From NCBI GenBank assembly GCA_033439265.1, contig JAVTVX010000013.1, positions 1,886,501 to 1,950,500 on the forward strand: a DNA stretch of 64,000 nucleotides, read 5' to 3'. The notes below the pieces were generated by a model. It saw nothing but the letters and a program-made list of their open reading frames with translations. It searched no databases and was not told the origin of the DNA. This stretch comes from Dillenia suffruticosa (taxonomy: Eukaryota; Streptophyta; Magnoliopsida; Dilleniales; Dilleniaceae). Below, piece by piece: positions 28,381 to 40,995 of the stretch (position 1 is its first letter; every line of letters begins with the position of its first letter). The translations under genes were made by a program, and so were the position numbers.

Positions 28381-29439
28381 TTTATACAGTATGTGGGTAT
28401 TTGGCAGCCGTGCGCCTGAGGATGATCCTATGACACAGAGAAGGCATAACTTCATCTGCTCTGAATCAATTCATATGCTCCCAGGTAGCAAAAGTGGAAG
28501 TGGCAGCTTTAGTAGAAAGAGCATTACACTTTGAACAAAAATTTGGCTAGTGAGGTACTTCCGCAAGGGTTTTATAACATTTTCGGGCTATATGGGTAAG
28601 CTTTCCTCAGTTGCCATCTCCACAGCAGCCATTGACAGGTTACTTGTCAATTTCATTGACATTTCCAAATTTCTATTGTTTTATATATCTAAAGGAAATC
28701 GAGGACAATACTACATGTCAAAGTGAAATTTCAAAATATATCTTACTAAAACAACATAATGGAAAGGCTGATTTGAAGGTTAGCTCTTTTTCTAAAGTCT
28801 AACTAATAGAGTCCGATGAAAAAAAATGTATTTCAGAATGGACCAGCAAAAAGGTCATTATGGTGATGCTATATTTTGCAGTTTCGAAGCACATGCATAT
28901 GCATTACGCATGCATCTCATATGCTATATTTTGCGGTTTCTAAGCACATGCATATGTATTACGCATGCATCTCATCGCATCTCATCTAACGCTACACATC
29001 ACAATCATTTTCCATACACATGACTAACAAGATTGATGCTTCCCCCCATTATCATTTATGCAAGCAGGTGAAACAGTGAACTTAACTTGAGCGATCAACA
29101 GGCAGTTAATGTTTGTATGAATATATGGATTGAAGAACCAAATCTATGACCTGTGTGTTCAATTTCAGGCACTTCAAATTTCATCGTGCAACAAATTTTG
29201 AGTTAAGAATTCCCCGAGTTATGTTGACAGAATATGACACGATCAACACCTGTGTGCACGAGCGTGAGTGCCTTTCTTCTTGTATTCAGAATAGGCAAGA
29301 AACCATCCATTTGCATAAAATAAGACTTCCTTATAATTTACAAGTTTTCTACAATGATAGTTGGTGATTTTTCAGTTTTCTGTCCGAATCCATTATGGGC
29401 ACAACTGTTTATTTCCGAACAATGTATAAAGCCATTACA
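28381..29439. other. Non-coding region between IQD and PAP genes
   Basis: This lies upstream of the IQD gene and downstream of the PAP gene. It contains a TATA-like ctgtataaatatg on the minus strand just before 28380 and a 55-bp tandem duplication rich in CATGCA motifs. No exon was recognised. Confidence 0.6.
28866..28975. repeat. 55-bp tandem duplication rich in RY (CATGCA) motifs
   Basis: Copies 28866-28920 and 28921-28975 each begin atgctatattttgc and contain acatgcatatg followed by acgcatgcatctcat. They differ at about three bases. CATGCA/TGCATG is the RY element bound by B3-domain regulators, so each copy carries two or more overlapping candidate sites. The repeat lies about 500 bp upstream of the IQD gene. 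Confidence 0.85.
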
Positions 29440-32400
29440 TCAAGAGGTCAAGATAACTTCACTGTGAGACTTGCCATCCTCCATTCTTATCCAAGATTTG
29501 AGAGAGAAAGGTTGCATTGTAATCTCCAGAATTCTAGCTCCCCTTGGCCAATTTCCATACCCACCATAACCGGTATGCCTAGCATAGCACAACCAGAGCT
29601 TATTGTAAGGACAACACCAATCCAGTCCATGGTTGTGACCTACAAACACTGCCTGCAAAAGTTGACTCTTTTAGAAGCAATGCATCGAATATGCAAAGCC
29701 TTGTGTGCATATGTGTTTGGGTGGATGTCTGTAAGAAAAAATGTCACTTAAGTCATGTCTCACCTTGACTGATGGCCTCTTCACAAGTAGGTCCATGATG
29801 CCCATTTCAGCTTCCTGTGCAGCAACACTCTCCTTATTGATTGAACCCACACAAGGCTTCCATATATATAACATTGGTGCCACCTTCTTATATGCAGTAC
29901 TTGGTATGTGCCAGAACATTATCTCTGGTATACTGTTATGAAATGCGTCATAAAATTGGCAATCAACTAAACTAAGGCTTGGCGTTGCTTTGCTTCAATT
30001 TGTGCGAAGAGATGATAAAACTAGAGATCCACGTTAAGCAAAGCAGAGTTGTGCTTGTTCATTTTCTTTTAAAACAAACAAATGCAACCTAGGATCTTGG
30101 ATATATATATATACATATTACGTATAAAATAAATGAGAAGATCAAGTTATTAACCTTTCAGTGTTTATGCAAAGAGACCAAGCAAGCAGCATTGTGCAAC
30201 TCCTGGGCAATCTTTTCTTTCTTTTGTGTTTTTTTTGTTTGGGGGGGGGGGGGGATTGGGGCAGGTGGTTCTTTATTTCTTGCATCAAAATACAAATGGG
30301 TGGAAGATAACGTACAGCAATTTTTTTTCTTTATGACATTGCAGCAGCAAAGAGCAATAGAGAGAGCAAATTAGAGATGAAAAGTGCCCCTACCTTGAAT
30401 CAGGGTTGATCTCTTGCGATTTATGTTTGAACCAATCCGCTTGAGCACTTGAAATGATCTCTGGATAGGAGCCCCCACCAGAATCTAGAAAATACAGGAA
30501 AGCTATGGGTTTTTCTGGATCATCAGAGGACAAAAGTCGCAAAACATAGTTGGACACACTTGGCAAAAGGTCTCTAGGGCCAAATTTGGAGAAGGACAAG
30601 GCATTCTGCTCAATCTCATTTTTCATCAGTTGCAGACGTGGTGTGCCTTTGAAGCTGCAATCTTCCTCCCCTGATGTTGAAATGATATACAATCTCTAAT
30701 TATATCCGAAATTCTGAAAAGCAGCTATGCACAAGAAATATAGTAAATGATTATTTTTTTCATTTAGTATTACCAAGATTCATGTAGAAATGAATTCAGA
30801 GAAAATTTTTGGGTTTTACAAATAAAGTTTATATTCAGATGGAGATGAAAACTAAATTTTGCCAACACTATTGCAATCTGGACATTTGTTACTTGGAAGT
30901 CAAACACAATCTGGGGAAACATGAGTAAGAACATATATATTATACCCTAATTCCAATTCATTGGATGACTAACTTCTTTCTGAACTCAAAACTTTGCGCC
31001 ATCAAATGGCACACTGATATGCTAGTCTAGTACCTACCAGACTTAATATATTCAGTGATCATTTTTTTTCAGGTCAATAGCATCTACTTCTGCATCATCC
31101 ACTAAAGGAAATTAATTTTCACCCAGAAACCTATCAAGGTAAGTGATTTTCAATAGAAGTCTCTCAGTTGGATCTATGAAAGATTAATAACAAAAATGCC
31201 ATTAAGATAACAATTATATTCCATATTCAAGCAAAGCACCAAAATACTTATGCAAACTTGGCTACACTTATAATCTTGTGTTCAAGAAAGCAAGATATAT
31301 CTTTGGTGTTACCTAGCTCTATTTGTTAAATCCCTCCCCCTTCAAAAAAAAATCAGAAAGAGAAGAAAAAGGAAAAAAGAGTTCTGATTTCAAGTGTTAT
31401 ATTTACCGGAATATGAAGAATTTTTATCTGCACAATGAATCTGAGGAATTCCAGTGGCTGAAAACCACTCGATCGGCCACTCAAATGGTGCATCATCATG
31501 GTTCCCGAATACACTGGCCCACGGAATTCCCCTAGCTTTTGTTGGAGAAATTGCTTGCTCCCAATACAAGCTTGCATTAGCAATGGCCACATTGTTAGCG
31601 GTGATGACATCTCCAAGATAAATTACAAAATCTGCAAATTCGAATAATTCTCAGAAGTCTAACATGAAAGACAACTCTCTCTATCAAGGCAATAAGTAGA
31701 TATCCATTTCCAAGCATCTGCATATTCAATCTTCAGGGCAATATGTAGACACCCGTTCTCCATATACGATATTTAGCCATACGTAAAGCAAATCCCATAG
31801 TCAACCTTGCTTGAAAATCTCACAGCAACCATTGGGCTCATCCGACGGAAGTTGATCAATCAAGTGCATGTCCGACAGAACACAACATGTTTAAAACGCG
31901 ATCAAAGTAGGATTGCTTCATATAAAGTTCATATAGACCAGCAGACACACATGATCACAAAGAACTCATTAACAGGACTAAATCACTGTATGCCCTTCAC
32001 AACCTTAACGGTGTTGCTCATGAGCTAATACTATTCGTTGTTGTGCTTCACATTTGTAAGCATTCCACTTTTTCTAGTGGGGGGGGGGGGGGGGGATCAT
32101 CTTCCTCTTCATTATAATTGAACACGGTGATCTTCATATTACCTATTAAAGTCTAAATTCAATTAAAACTCTAAACCTTAATAAGTTTCAATCAATCCCC
32201 TTGAATCACCAGAATTAACGGCAAAAATAATTAAGGAACAGAGATGATAACGCGACCTGGAGATTCACGATCGAGAATCGTGGACATGACTTTAAGAGAG
32301 TTGACATCTTGCTTAGGTCCCCAATCAGTCCACGCGTCCTCCCCAAAATGCAGGTCAGCGAACACAGCTATCTTGAACGATGAATCCGGCTGTAGCTCTA

Positions 32401-32560
32401 GATATTTCTCCGGTGGTGTTCGAAGCTCGACGCTCTCTCGGGCTTCATCATGATTCTCCGCTCCGTCATCGGATTCGAATGTCGTGATGAATTGGCAGAG
32501 GAGCGCAAGCGTTAGTAAGGAGATTAGGAGGATAATCGGACGGATGAGATAAGTTCCCAT
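29440..32560 (-). CDS. PAP16: Purple acid phosphatase (PAP16-like metallophosphoesterase), complete
   Basis: This is a binuclear metallophosphoesterase of the small plant PAP16/28/29 type, probably secreted. Exons in reading order are 32560-32257, 31631-31407, 30670-30394, 29932-29764 and 29652-29440. They total 1,188 bp (395 residues), with matching phases. The N-terminus has a hydrophobic signal or anchor ([16 protein letters not shown], about 9-24). Metal-ligand motifs are intact: FADLHFGE (Asp69, His71), YLGDVI (Asp109), VFGNHDD (Asn145, His146) and VGHNHG (His331, His333). Family blocks [23 protein letters not shown] and the tail [13 protein letters not shown] are present. Some members are called probable inactive because ligands are missing, but here the main motifs look complete. 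A second first exon homologous to exon 1 lies upstream (33719-33500). The assignment to PAP16 is by recalled family pattern and by proximity to RECA3. Confidence 0.93.
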
Positions 32561-33499
32561 CTCCGGAGCTGTTTTACGACATGTGGTTGTTTGGCATCAA
32601 AGAGGTTTGCTTTTGGGAGTCGCTGAACTAGGAAGTTTTTGAAACTTGAATATGTTATGAGTCCCCAACCCAGCCAAATATCACGCGGCCATGATTCATC
32701 CACCAGACTTTGGTCCTGTCTCCATTGTAATCAAAGATACAGGGATACGAGCCCAATAGAACAGATCGTGGCTACCTGTGAATGATTGGGTCGATAATTT
32801 TTTTTTTAAATCAATCGGATCTAAAATCATATTTTATTTATTATTAAATATAATTTAGAGAAAAATTCTCTCAACATAATTTTTTTATTTTTAAATTTTA
32901 AACTTGATATTTAATTAAGAAATTTAATATTCAAGTTAAACTTTTTTTTTCTTGAGAATCCAAGATTTATCTGATTAATTCAATTTGAATATTATAAAAC
33001 TTATTTTAAGAAATGGATCTTTTAAATATTTTTTTAATATTTTTAAAATTTAAATTTAAAATTTTTAATTAAAGAATAAAATATTCAATCACCTAAGAAT
33101 TTGATTTTAAGTTACAAAAGAGTTTGGTTTTAAGTTAAGTTAAATTAACAGTCCATCGATATTGGGTTGACATTGATAGCCACCTTTGTGATCATTACAT
33201 CCGCTCTCGACCTTTTGACCAAGAAACTTGAATATGATTGTGGACATAAATGGCAACCTAAACCCACCCCGAGGGCATGAAGAGCCCACCCTAAGAGTGA
33301 ATGGGTTGGGCCTTAGCAGCGCTAGAGCCTTTTCCTGGTTGAACCAAATACCATTTTTTTTTTTAAATTTTTCTGCGGAGTGGTTGAACCAGTTGGTATT
33401 AAAACTGTCGATTACGCATTTACCATAATCGACGGCTAAGATCAAAGAATCGAGCCAATCACAACAGAGGACACATAAATGGCATCAGAGGAGGTGTAC

Positions 33500-33719
33500 C
33501 TGGATTTTCTGTGTCCAACAGAACAGTCATGGCATTGGTGGAGTTGATGTCTTGTTGGGGACCCCAGTCGGTCGATTCAGCTTCTCCATAGTGCAGGTCT
33601 GCAAATAAAGCAATCTTGAATGAGGTGCTGTTTGGTGGGAAGTTTATGACTTCTTTGGGATGTCCATTAATGTTGGTTGAGGAGGATAACAACATAATCC
33701 AGATGAAACTAATCAACAT
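33500..33719 (-). CDS. Second PAP16-type first exon (alternative exon or truncated copy)
   Basis: This exon begins with ATG at 33719, encodes a short signal peptide ([14 protein letters not shown]), then [20 protein letters not shown] and [15 protein letters not shown], and ends ...TENP plus one base at a GT donor (33499-33498). It is clearly homologous to PAP exon 1 ([20 protein letters not shown]) and ends in the same phase (1) at the equivalent position. No second copy of exons 2-5 was found between 32561 and 33499. It could therefore splice over the main first exon to the exon at 31631, giving a protein with a different signal peptide. Alternatively it is the stump of a truncated tandem duplicate. 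The coding sequence is intact, which favours recent use or a young duplication. Confidence 0.75.
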
Positions 33720-36407
33720 CTCTCTTCTCTCTTCTCTCTCTTTGTCTCTCTCTCATAGAAGATGGTTTTGACCTTGTATCATATTCCATTTATGATGCTT
33801 TATGTTGTTTTATTAGGCATATTGGGCTCCATACACACCTTGAGTGTCCGCTCTAACTATGTCTCTCTCTCTCTCTCTTTTCATAGGTTGATCTTAGCCA
33901 AAGGCGAGAAAGGTATTTTTCTTCCCATTGGCAAAACTCGTAGAGTAAAGCTAAGATTACCTTACATTCGGAATATGAACATCCACTTCCTATTCGGCCC
34001 AATCTAAAACTGAAAAATTGGGCTCCTTGATCCGATCATCATCATCAACATTATTATTATTATTATTATTATTGATTATACAAAAATTTGAATATGAAAT
34101 TATCAGATTAGAAAATGAAGGTTTATATCACTAAATTGTCCTTTAAAAACATTATTATTATGTTTTGTTGAAAGCTGAAAGGGCCGACGGCCCACAAAAG
34201 AAAAAGAAGCAGACCAAACTAGCCAAAAGCCCAGACATTACTTTTATTTTTTATACATGAGATTTTTATCCTGCATCATGAGATTGAGGAAGAGGAATTA
34301 TGATCATTTGATTGTTTCCTTGGAAACAAGCCCAAATGCTTTAACATCTCAGGACGGGTGCGAACTTATGATATTTTGCCTTCACCTATTATGATTTTTT
34401 TTATTTTTTTATAATCAATTGATATCTGAAGTCATAATTAATCTGATTCGAGTGTTTTCAAACTCAATTTAGAGAGACTCTTTTTATTCTTAATTTTTAA
34501 ATCCGAGATTTAATCAAAAAATCTAATATTTTTTTCTACTAAATCGATTATCCGTCAATAAATCTACTGCAATTATGTACTTGGAAATAAATCAATCACA
34601 TGAAGTTGTTTGACAAACATATTTACATCCACAACCTTTATTTTATACCCTTCAATCATTAATACCAATCAATCATTATATCAATTTCTCACTCAATATA
34701 ACTATACTTATATTACCCAATTATAAATTTCAGAATTATATTAAATCCCATAAAAACGACATCTCTTAGATAAGTTTCTACTCTAGCCCGATCCCCTCGT
34801 CTTATCTTGATAAACCCCTTACCAAATTATTCTCCTTTCCAACCCTGATTTGTCTAAATCCAATGAAGAATAATATTTAAAATAATTTTACAGAAAAATA
34901 GTAGAACACCGCGACACAAATATCATAAAAATATACATACACATATACCATTCAAAATAAATTTGACAATCAGATTTTTAAAAACTTACCTATTGAGTCG
35001 ATAACTTTTCGTTGCATGCTTGTTTGAATTTCTAATAATTTATTAATTTTTATAAAAGTAGTAACTAAAATTTCTAATATTATGAACAGGAAAACCAAAA
35101 CTCGACCTTTTCTTCTGATCTACCAATGAGTTACAATGCCTTGGGCTTATCAGAATGCAAGTGCTTTATAATGTAACTTAGCAGGAAGAGAGATCGAGAG
35201 CCCAGTACAGAAGAGTTTTTTGAAAGAAAAGGTCGAGTTTTTATGAAGTACTCTTCCACACTTTTCATCCCTCTAGATACTAAACCCTTCCACTAGAGTC
35301 AAGCATCACATTCATAGAAACCCCCCCCCCTCCCTCTTAAAATGCTGAACAATTATCCATACCCATTCAATAGCACACGACTTCAAAACTTCTATCTGCG
35401 AGAAAAATACAAATAAGACAAAATTCGTAATTCAAATATATATTATATTTGTTGAGGAAATGTATTATTTCGACCGGGACAATAATTTTGACCAACCCCA
35501 AAAGGGCAAAAAGAAATATATAAAAATGTCAATGATTTATAGTTTAATTGACAAACAAAACAAAGAATTCTTAAACAAATTTAACATTTGCATCCTACTT
35601 TAGCCGGCCAGGTGTACATTATTTTAGTCAAATTCCGAATTTCATTATAAATATTTATTTGATATTTATGTCTTCTTGTAATGCTAAGAAATAATTTTTT
35701 AAAAAATATATACTAAAAGGATTTATTAATATGTATAAAATTCATAAAGTACACGTGCTAAATAAATAAATTTTATTTTCTACTTGGCTCAAAAGTTTTT
35801 TTCCCTAATTTAATTATTATTTTGATGCTTTGGATATATGTTATTTATAAATATATAATAAATTTGTTAAAAAAGGATGGGAAGAACAACTAAAACACGA
35901 AAACAATGGCGTCTTGCATAGGTAGAATGTCAAAAGGTTTGCAGAAATTATCGAGGGTATCTATGATCAATGTCGACTTAGACTTTCCAAGTCGACGGTC
36001 CTTCTCTACTCCTTTTTTTCCTTGAGCTGTCAGACGCGCTGACCAAACAAGATAAGCTTCGAAGTAATTTGGTGGAACAAGTAAGGGTGATTTAGTCAAT
36101 TCGAAAGGTCAGTCAGTTTTAGCGCGTGCCTCTGTGTTCGCGTGTTTACCGACATACGGACACACGCACGTTGTGTTCTCAAGTTGGGCTTCTGTGGTTC
36201 GATAAATCTTCGATGTTTTAGAAACGGCCCCTAACATTTTTCATGTTTACATATATTTTTAATTATAATTGAAAATTTTATCTCCTATTAGAACGAAAGA
36301 ATCAGCATTGGGAGATCTATCCCCTTAATTGAACCCTACAAACGATCGACTCAGATTAATCAGAGCGAATTCCCGGATACTGAGTTAGTGACCCATCCAT
36401 AATACCA

Positions 36408-36441
<34 letters not shown>

Positions 36442-39187
36442 CTTCTCAAATTTCTACTTTGACTCTCCCAAAAACTTCGAATTTGCATTTTCGCCCTAAA
36501 CATGTATCATCTTTGGTAAGTTTTTTTTTTCCCTTTTTCCCACTTAACAATGGAAGGAACAAAACCCCATTCTTTATAAACAAGAATTCGAGTTCCTTCT
36601 GAATAAAAAAATTTCGATCATATTTTGATTTTTTTTATAAAAAAAAAATGCCGGTTTGTTTTAATTTATGTTAATTATTTTTATTTTATCTTTTTTAAAA
36701 TAAAAATTAGAGAATTTTGCAAGAAGGATCCAACATTTGCTAGAAGAAACTAAAATTATCTATGTTATTAGTTTTTATTTTATGTTGAACTTTCTAAACT
36801 AATGAAAGTGATTAAAAGTTTGATACAGCATTAATGCTGCATTCAAATTCATACCAACCAAAGAAAGGATATAAGAAGGGGTGTGAGAGGCAGGAATGAG
36901 TCATCATGAACCCTTTACTAGCACTTAATTTCAAAAATAAATTGATACCATATGTCCTTGCATTTCTAAAATAAAATAAAAGCTAACAGAGAAGAAAAAT
37001 AATAAATAAGACTTATTTACGGGTCATGCAGAAGTATCGATATATAATATTAACATCGAACCAATTAGCATTTTAGGAAAAAAAATATCGAGTCATGATT
37101 AGAGTTAAACATTTACTTTTATTAGTGTAGCACTATAATATATTAATGTTGATTTTCCTGTATTAAATGATATTTTAAAGATAAATTATTCTTTTTGTTT
37201 AAAGAATTCGTAAGAGAGTTATGAGACTAAGATTACGTAACAGAAATTATCATTCGCATATAATTATGAAATAAATTATCTTAAGTAGAATATGAACTTA
37301 TTTAAAAAAAAAAGAAAAAGAAAAAAACTAATCATGTTAAATTATAGGTATTTATTCGGTTTCTTATTTCAATAAATCAGATTAAGTTGCAATTATAAAA
37401 TATATGAAGATAAATTGCACTCCGATACCAATTGTTGCAGAAATTCGAGTCATATTTAACAATAATTATTAAATAAATAAATAAAAAATATCAACATTTA
37501 ATGAAGTTCTGCCAAGATTACCTGCGTCTTCAAATACTATTAAAATAGCATTTTAGTTACCCATCCAAGAGAAAGACCTTCTTGTCCGAAAAACTTTCAC
37601 CAAATTGGTTCTGGTGAGGGTGCATAATATCTGCAAACATGGCCTGCAAACTTTCCCCATACTTTCTATCTTGTCTGGCCTTATTTTGTTGACTATATTG
37701 CATAACGTTTTAGTGACATATTGCATAACATATCTTAGACGTGAAAAAAATGTAAAATGCTTGTTTGATTAAAGGTTCCTCCTATGTAAAATATTCTTCG
37801 GTTTAGTACGGAAATAAAGAATGATAGACGTATTATATGCAGTCTTGTCCTTACATTTTTATAAAAAAGACTATTTTCAAGTCTCAAATTCGTAATTTTG
37901 AGATCATCAAAAAAAATAATTTAATTGCTACGATTCATACTCTAAAATACTTTTTTGATTATTACTTTTAAAATGGAGTCCATGCTTTTAGGATTTTAAA
38001 AAATAATAAATAGAAATAGGTCAAATTTGAATGTTTTCCTTTTATAACCTAGCCGGCCATAACCACTTATCAGCTTATCGTCGTTTTTTTTTTTTTTTGT
38101 GTATTTTGACTATCCGATATTCAAAATTTTACTCGATTAATTCAGATCGAAGAATTTATTAAGTCTTAATTGAGGGAATTCTCTTTCAATAATATTTTTT
38201 CTGTATCCAATAGAAATCAAACTTCCGATCTGATTAAGAAATAAAGATATCTTTCTCACCTATACCAATATATGTCGGTAGCTCATCGTCCTTTCAAAAC
38301 ATACCAAACGCATTTTCTTCCCTATGAAAATATCATACCAAACGCATTTTCTTCCCTAGACATATAAGCTGATAATTTGTCATTTTAGTATTTAAATCAA
38401 TTTTTTTTCAAAATATCATACCACACATTTTCTTCCCCATTTAGAATTCCTAGTGTTTCTTTGATTATTATTATTATTATTATTAAGATAGAATTCACCT
38501 ATTTTCAGTTATGAAATTATAGAAATAGTAGAAATTCAATACAACGTATTCCCAATTTTTATTTTTGAAAAAAATAAAAATTTCATTCTAGAATTTTTTT
38601 TTAAAGAAAATTCCATTTTTTAATATAAAATTACTGTATCAATCAAAGAGGGCAAAAAAAAAAAAGAAAAAGAAAAATTACTCTGCATTTATTTCCCTTG
38701 TTTCTTTTTCTGAATATTACAGGGCTAGGGAACCACGTGCGATGTCAGGGCGTGAGGATACTACAAAAGGAAGTTAGGGAAACCGAGTAATTAGTAAATT
38801 TGATCCAAAACTGGGGGCTATAAATATTAATCCTCCCCCTAATCCAAGGGGCCGTGCCCTACAAGCAGTGATTCCACGGATATCAACATCATTAATTTTG
38901 TGAGAGAGAGAGGAAAACAAAAAAAGAAAAAGAAACAATCTCTCAAATTCTCAATTCCTCTGCCCCCAAATCTTCTGGCCCAAGAAAAATTTCTGACAAA
39001 CCCCATCTTTGATTCTCCGTTTTAGAGCGTGTTTTGTGCGTTTTCTTGTTCTGATTCTCTCTGTCATCTTTGTTCTTGTTCTGTTTGATCAGTTCCTATA
39101 ACGCTTCTTTTCTGTGTTCTTTATTATTTTAGAGAGAGAAGAGAGGGTATTTGGTATTTTCTATTTCTGGCTTCTGTTTCGATTGTT
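33720..39187. other. 5.4-kb non-coding region
   Basis: No gene is supported between the PAP upstream exon and the gene starting at 39188. The stretch is AT-rich, with a (TTA)n tract near 34050, a poly-C run near 35321, a (TA)n tract near 36413-36438, a (TTA)n tract near 38467, and two near-identical copies (34-bp period) of ataccaaacgcattttcttc at 38301 and 38335, with a degenerate third at about 38415. A leftward open frame at 35890-36099 has no recognised similarity. Confidence 0.6.
38819..38826 (+). promoter_or_regulatory. TATA box of the gene at 39188
   Basis: TATAAATA follows a GC-containing stretch and precedes a leader with GAGA-type sequence (38901-38912). The ATG is about 360 bp downstream, so the leader is long, or is interrupted by a leader intron I did not identify. 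Confidence 0.55.
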
Positions 39188-40995
39188 ATGGAGAATTGGA
39201 GGAGACAAAAAGCATGGGAGAACAGAAAGCCTCCTAGCGGTATGTTACAGTTTACCCACACACTTTATATTCTTTTTTTTCCCGATTAATTAAATGAATA
39301 TGGCTGTTACTATGTTAATGAAATGAAATTGTTAGATTCTTCAGTGACGGGATCCCCTTTTTTTTCAATTTTTGAAACGGGGTTTGGCACGATTTTAATG
39401 GGTTCTCTCTATATTTCTCCGAGATGTCTTGTTTTGATATTTTAGATTTTTTTTGGGGGGGGGATGCTTTAGGGTTTATAGGGTTTGTGGTTTTTATTTT
39501 TTCTTCACTTGAACTCTTTCAAATATAGTTAGGGTTTGATCAATATGTGTTTTGCTCTTTTTGGGGCTTCATTGTACTGTTTCAATCACTTGTAAATCTT
39601 TTAAGGGTTTCTGTTCTTTTGTCGGTTTTGTGTTTCCATTGCATAAGTTTTTTATTGTTTAATATCTTCTGGATGTCCATTGTTCAATTGAGGGTTGGAT
39701 GTATGAATTTGTTGTTTAATTTGGTATTTTTCTTGGGCTACATAAAAAAAAAAATATTCTGTACCTTGTCTGTGTCTCAAATTTGGAAACATTCCCATAA
39801 TTGTGTAAATCTTAGGTTGGAAACATGGAAAGTGATGTGATAAAATAGAAATAATCTGTAGTGTAGCATAGATTAATGTGTCTATGTGAATAAGGAGCAC
39901 TTGATTAATGTGTAGTGTGACGTAAGTACCAGATGTTGGAAACATGAAATGTTTCTGGAGTATTTGATTCAGTTGTTGTTGCTCAACCCCCCGGGGGAAA
40001 CTTTGGTTTTTCCCCATCTCTGACTTTGTCAATTGTCAATTTCCTGTTTTGTGTTTTTTGAGTTGTCCCATGTTTAATTCCACATCTGGTACTTGTGTTT
40101 GATTTTGCTTTTGGGATTGCTCTTATTAGGTTAGCTTACACTTTCGTATCGTGTTTTGTTTTTCTCAGGTTCTTGGCAGCCCACTGTGCCTTCATGGGAG
40201 AAGAAGTTTTGTTTTAAGGTTGGGTCTGTTCCATGGCGAAAGCTGGTGGAAACCAAGAAGATTATGTATCTTTATGAGAATGTGGTTCGGTGGGATGATT
40301 CTGCCGGTGAGGAGGCATTCAACAATGCTAAAAACCGGTTTTGGGCTGACATGAATGGTCTTCCATGTGAGATGTCTTTGCCAGATCCTGACATTTATAT
40401 TGATGAAGTTGATTGGGACTTGGAGATTGATCCTGAGCTGATCTTGGACTTGGAACGCGCTGCTGAAGTTCCTGATGAGCCAACAACTGATGAAAATTGT
40501 ATATTTATTGGAAATCCTCCTGTCATAAAATGTGATCCTCCGCCCAGTGGATGGGGAGACGATGAAGAGGATCTGAAAGGGCCAAATAATGCAACTTCAG
40601 GTTGCACATTTGAGGTAAATGATTGGAATGTGGATAACAGTAAGAATTCTTGGGAGAATCAATGTACTAATAAGGAGAAAATACTGCAAGAGAATAAATG
40701 GGACAATCATTGGAATTATTCATCGGATTGGAATAACTGGAACAATAATAGTGTCAACTATGGAAACGGTAATTTAGGTTGGAGTTCAAGGGATGAGCTT
40801 AGCAGGAGCAGAGATGATTCGGGTTATTACATGTCGAGGTACAAGACCTATAGGTTTCATGACAATGACCATCGCTCGAATCGTGGTTGGAAGACAGGAA
40901 AAGGAGGGTGGAATAGGTCAAATCTTGGCTATGAGAGACAATTCCTTGATCAAAGACCTAATCCAAGGCAATGGAAAGTGATGAATGCCTACTGA
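39188..40995 (+). CDS. Conserved Trp/Asn-rich plant protein of unknown function
   Basis: The two exons are 39188-39239 and 40169-40995, separated by a 929-bp intron with a phase-1 junction, encoding 292 residues. The N-terminal third (SWQPTVPSWEKKFCFKVGSV, LVETKKIMYLYENVVRWDDS, AGEEAFNNAKNRFWADMNGL) looks like a compact conserved block. I recall similar proteins annotated only as uncharacterised in other plants. An acidic segment (PDIYIDEVDWDLEIDPELIL) follows. The C-terminal half is low in complexity and rich in Trp, Asn, Gly, Ser and Arg (WNNWNNNSVNYGNGN), then basic (GWKTGKGGWNRSN), which suggests disorder and possible RNA or protein binding. No catalytic motif, signal peptide or membrane segment is visible. 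The gene is intact. Function is unknown. Confidence 0.88.

Noticed and set aside
36109-36200. GC-richer stretch that might be an RNA gene or retroelement end
   Set aside because: No tRNA A/B boxes, no stable cloverleaf and no matching second copy was seen.
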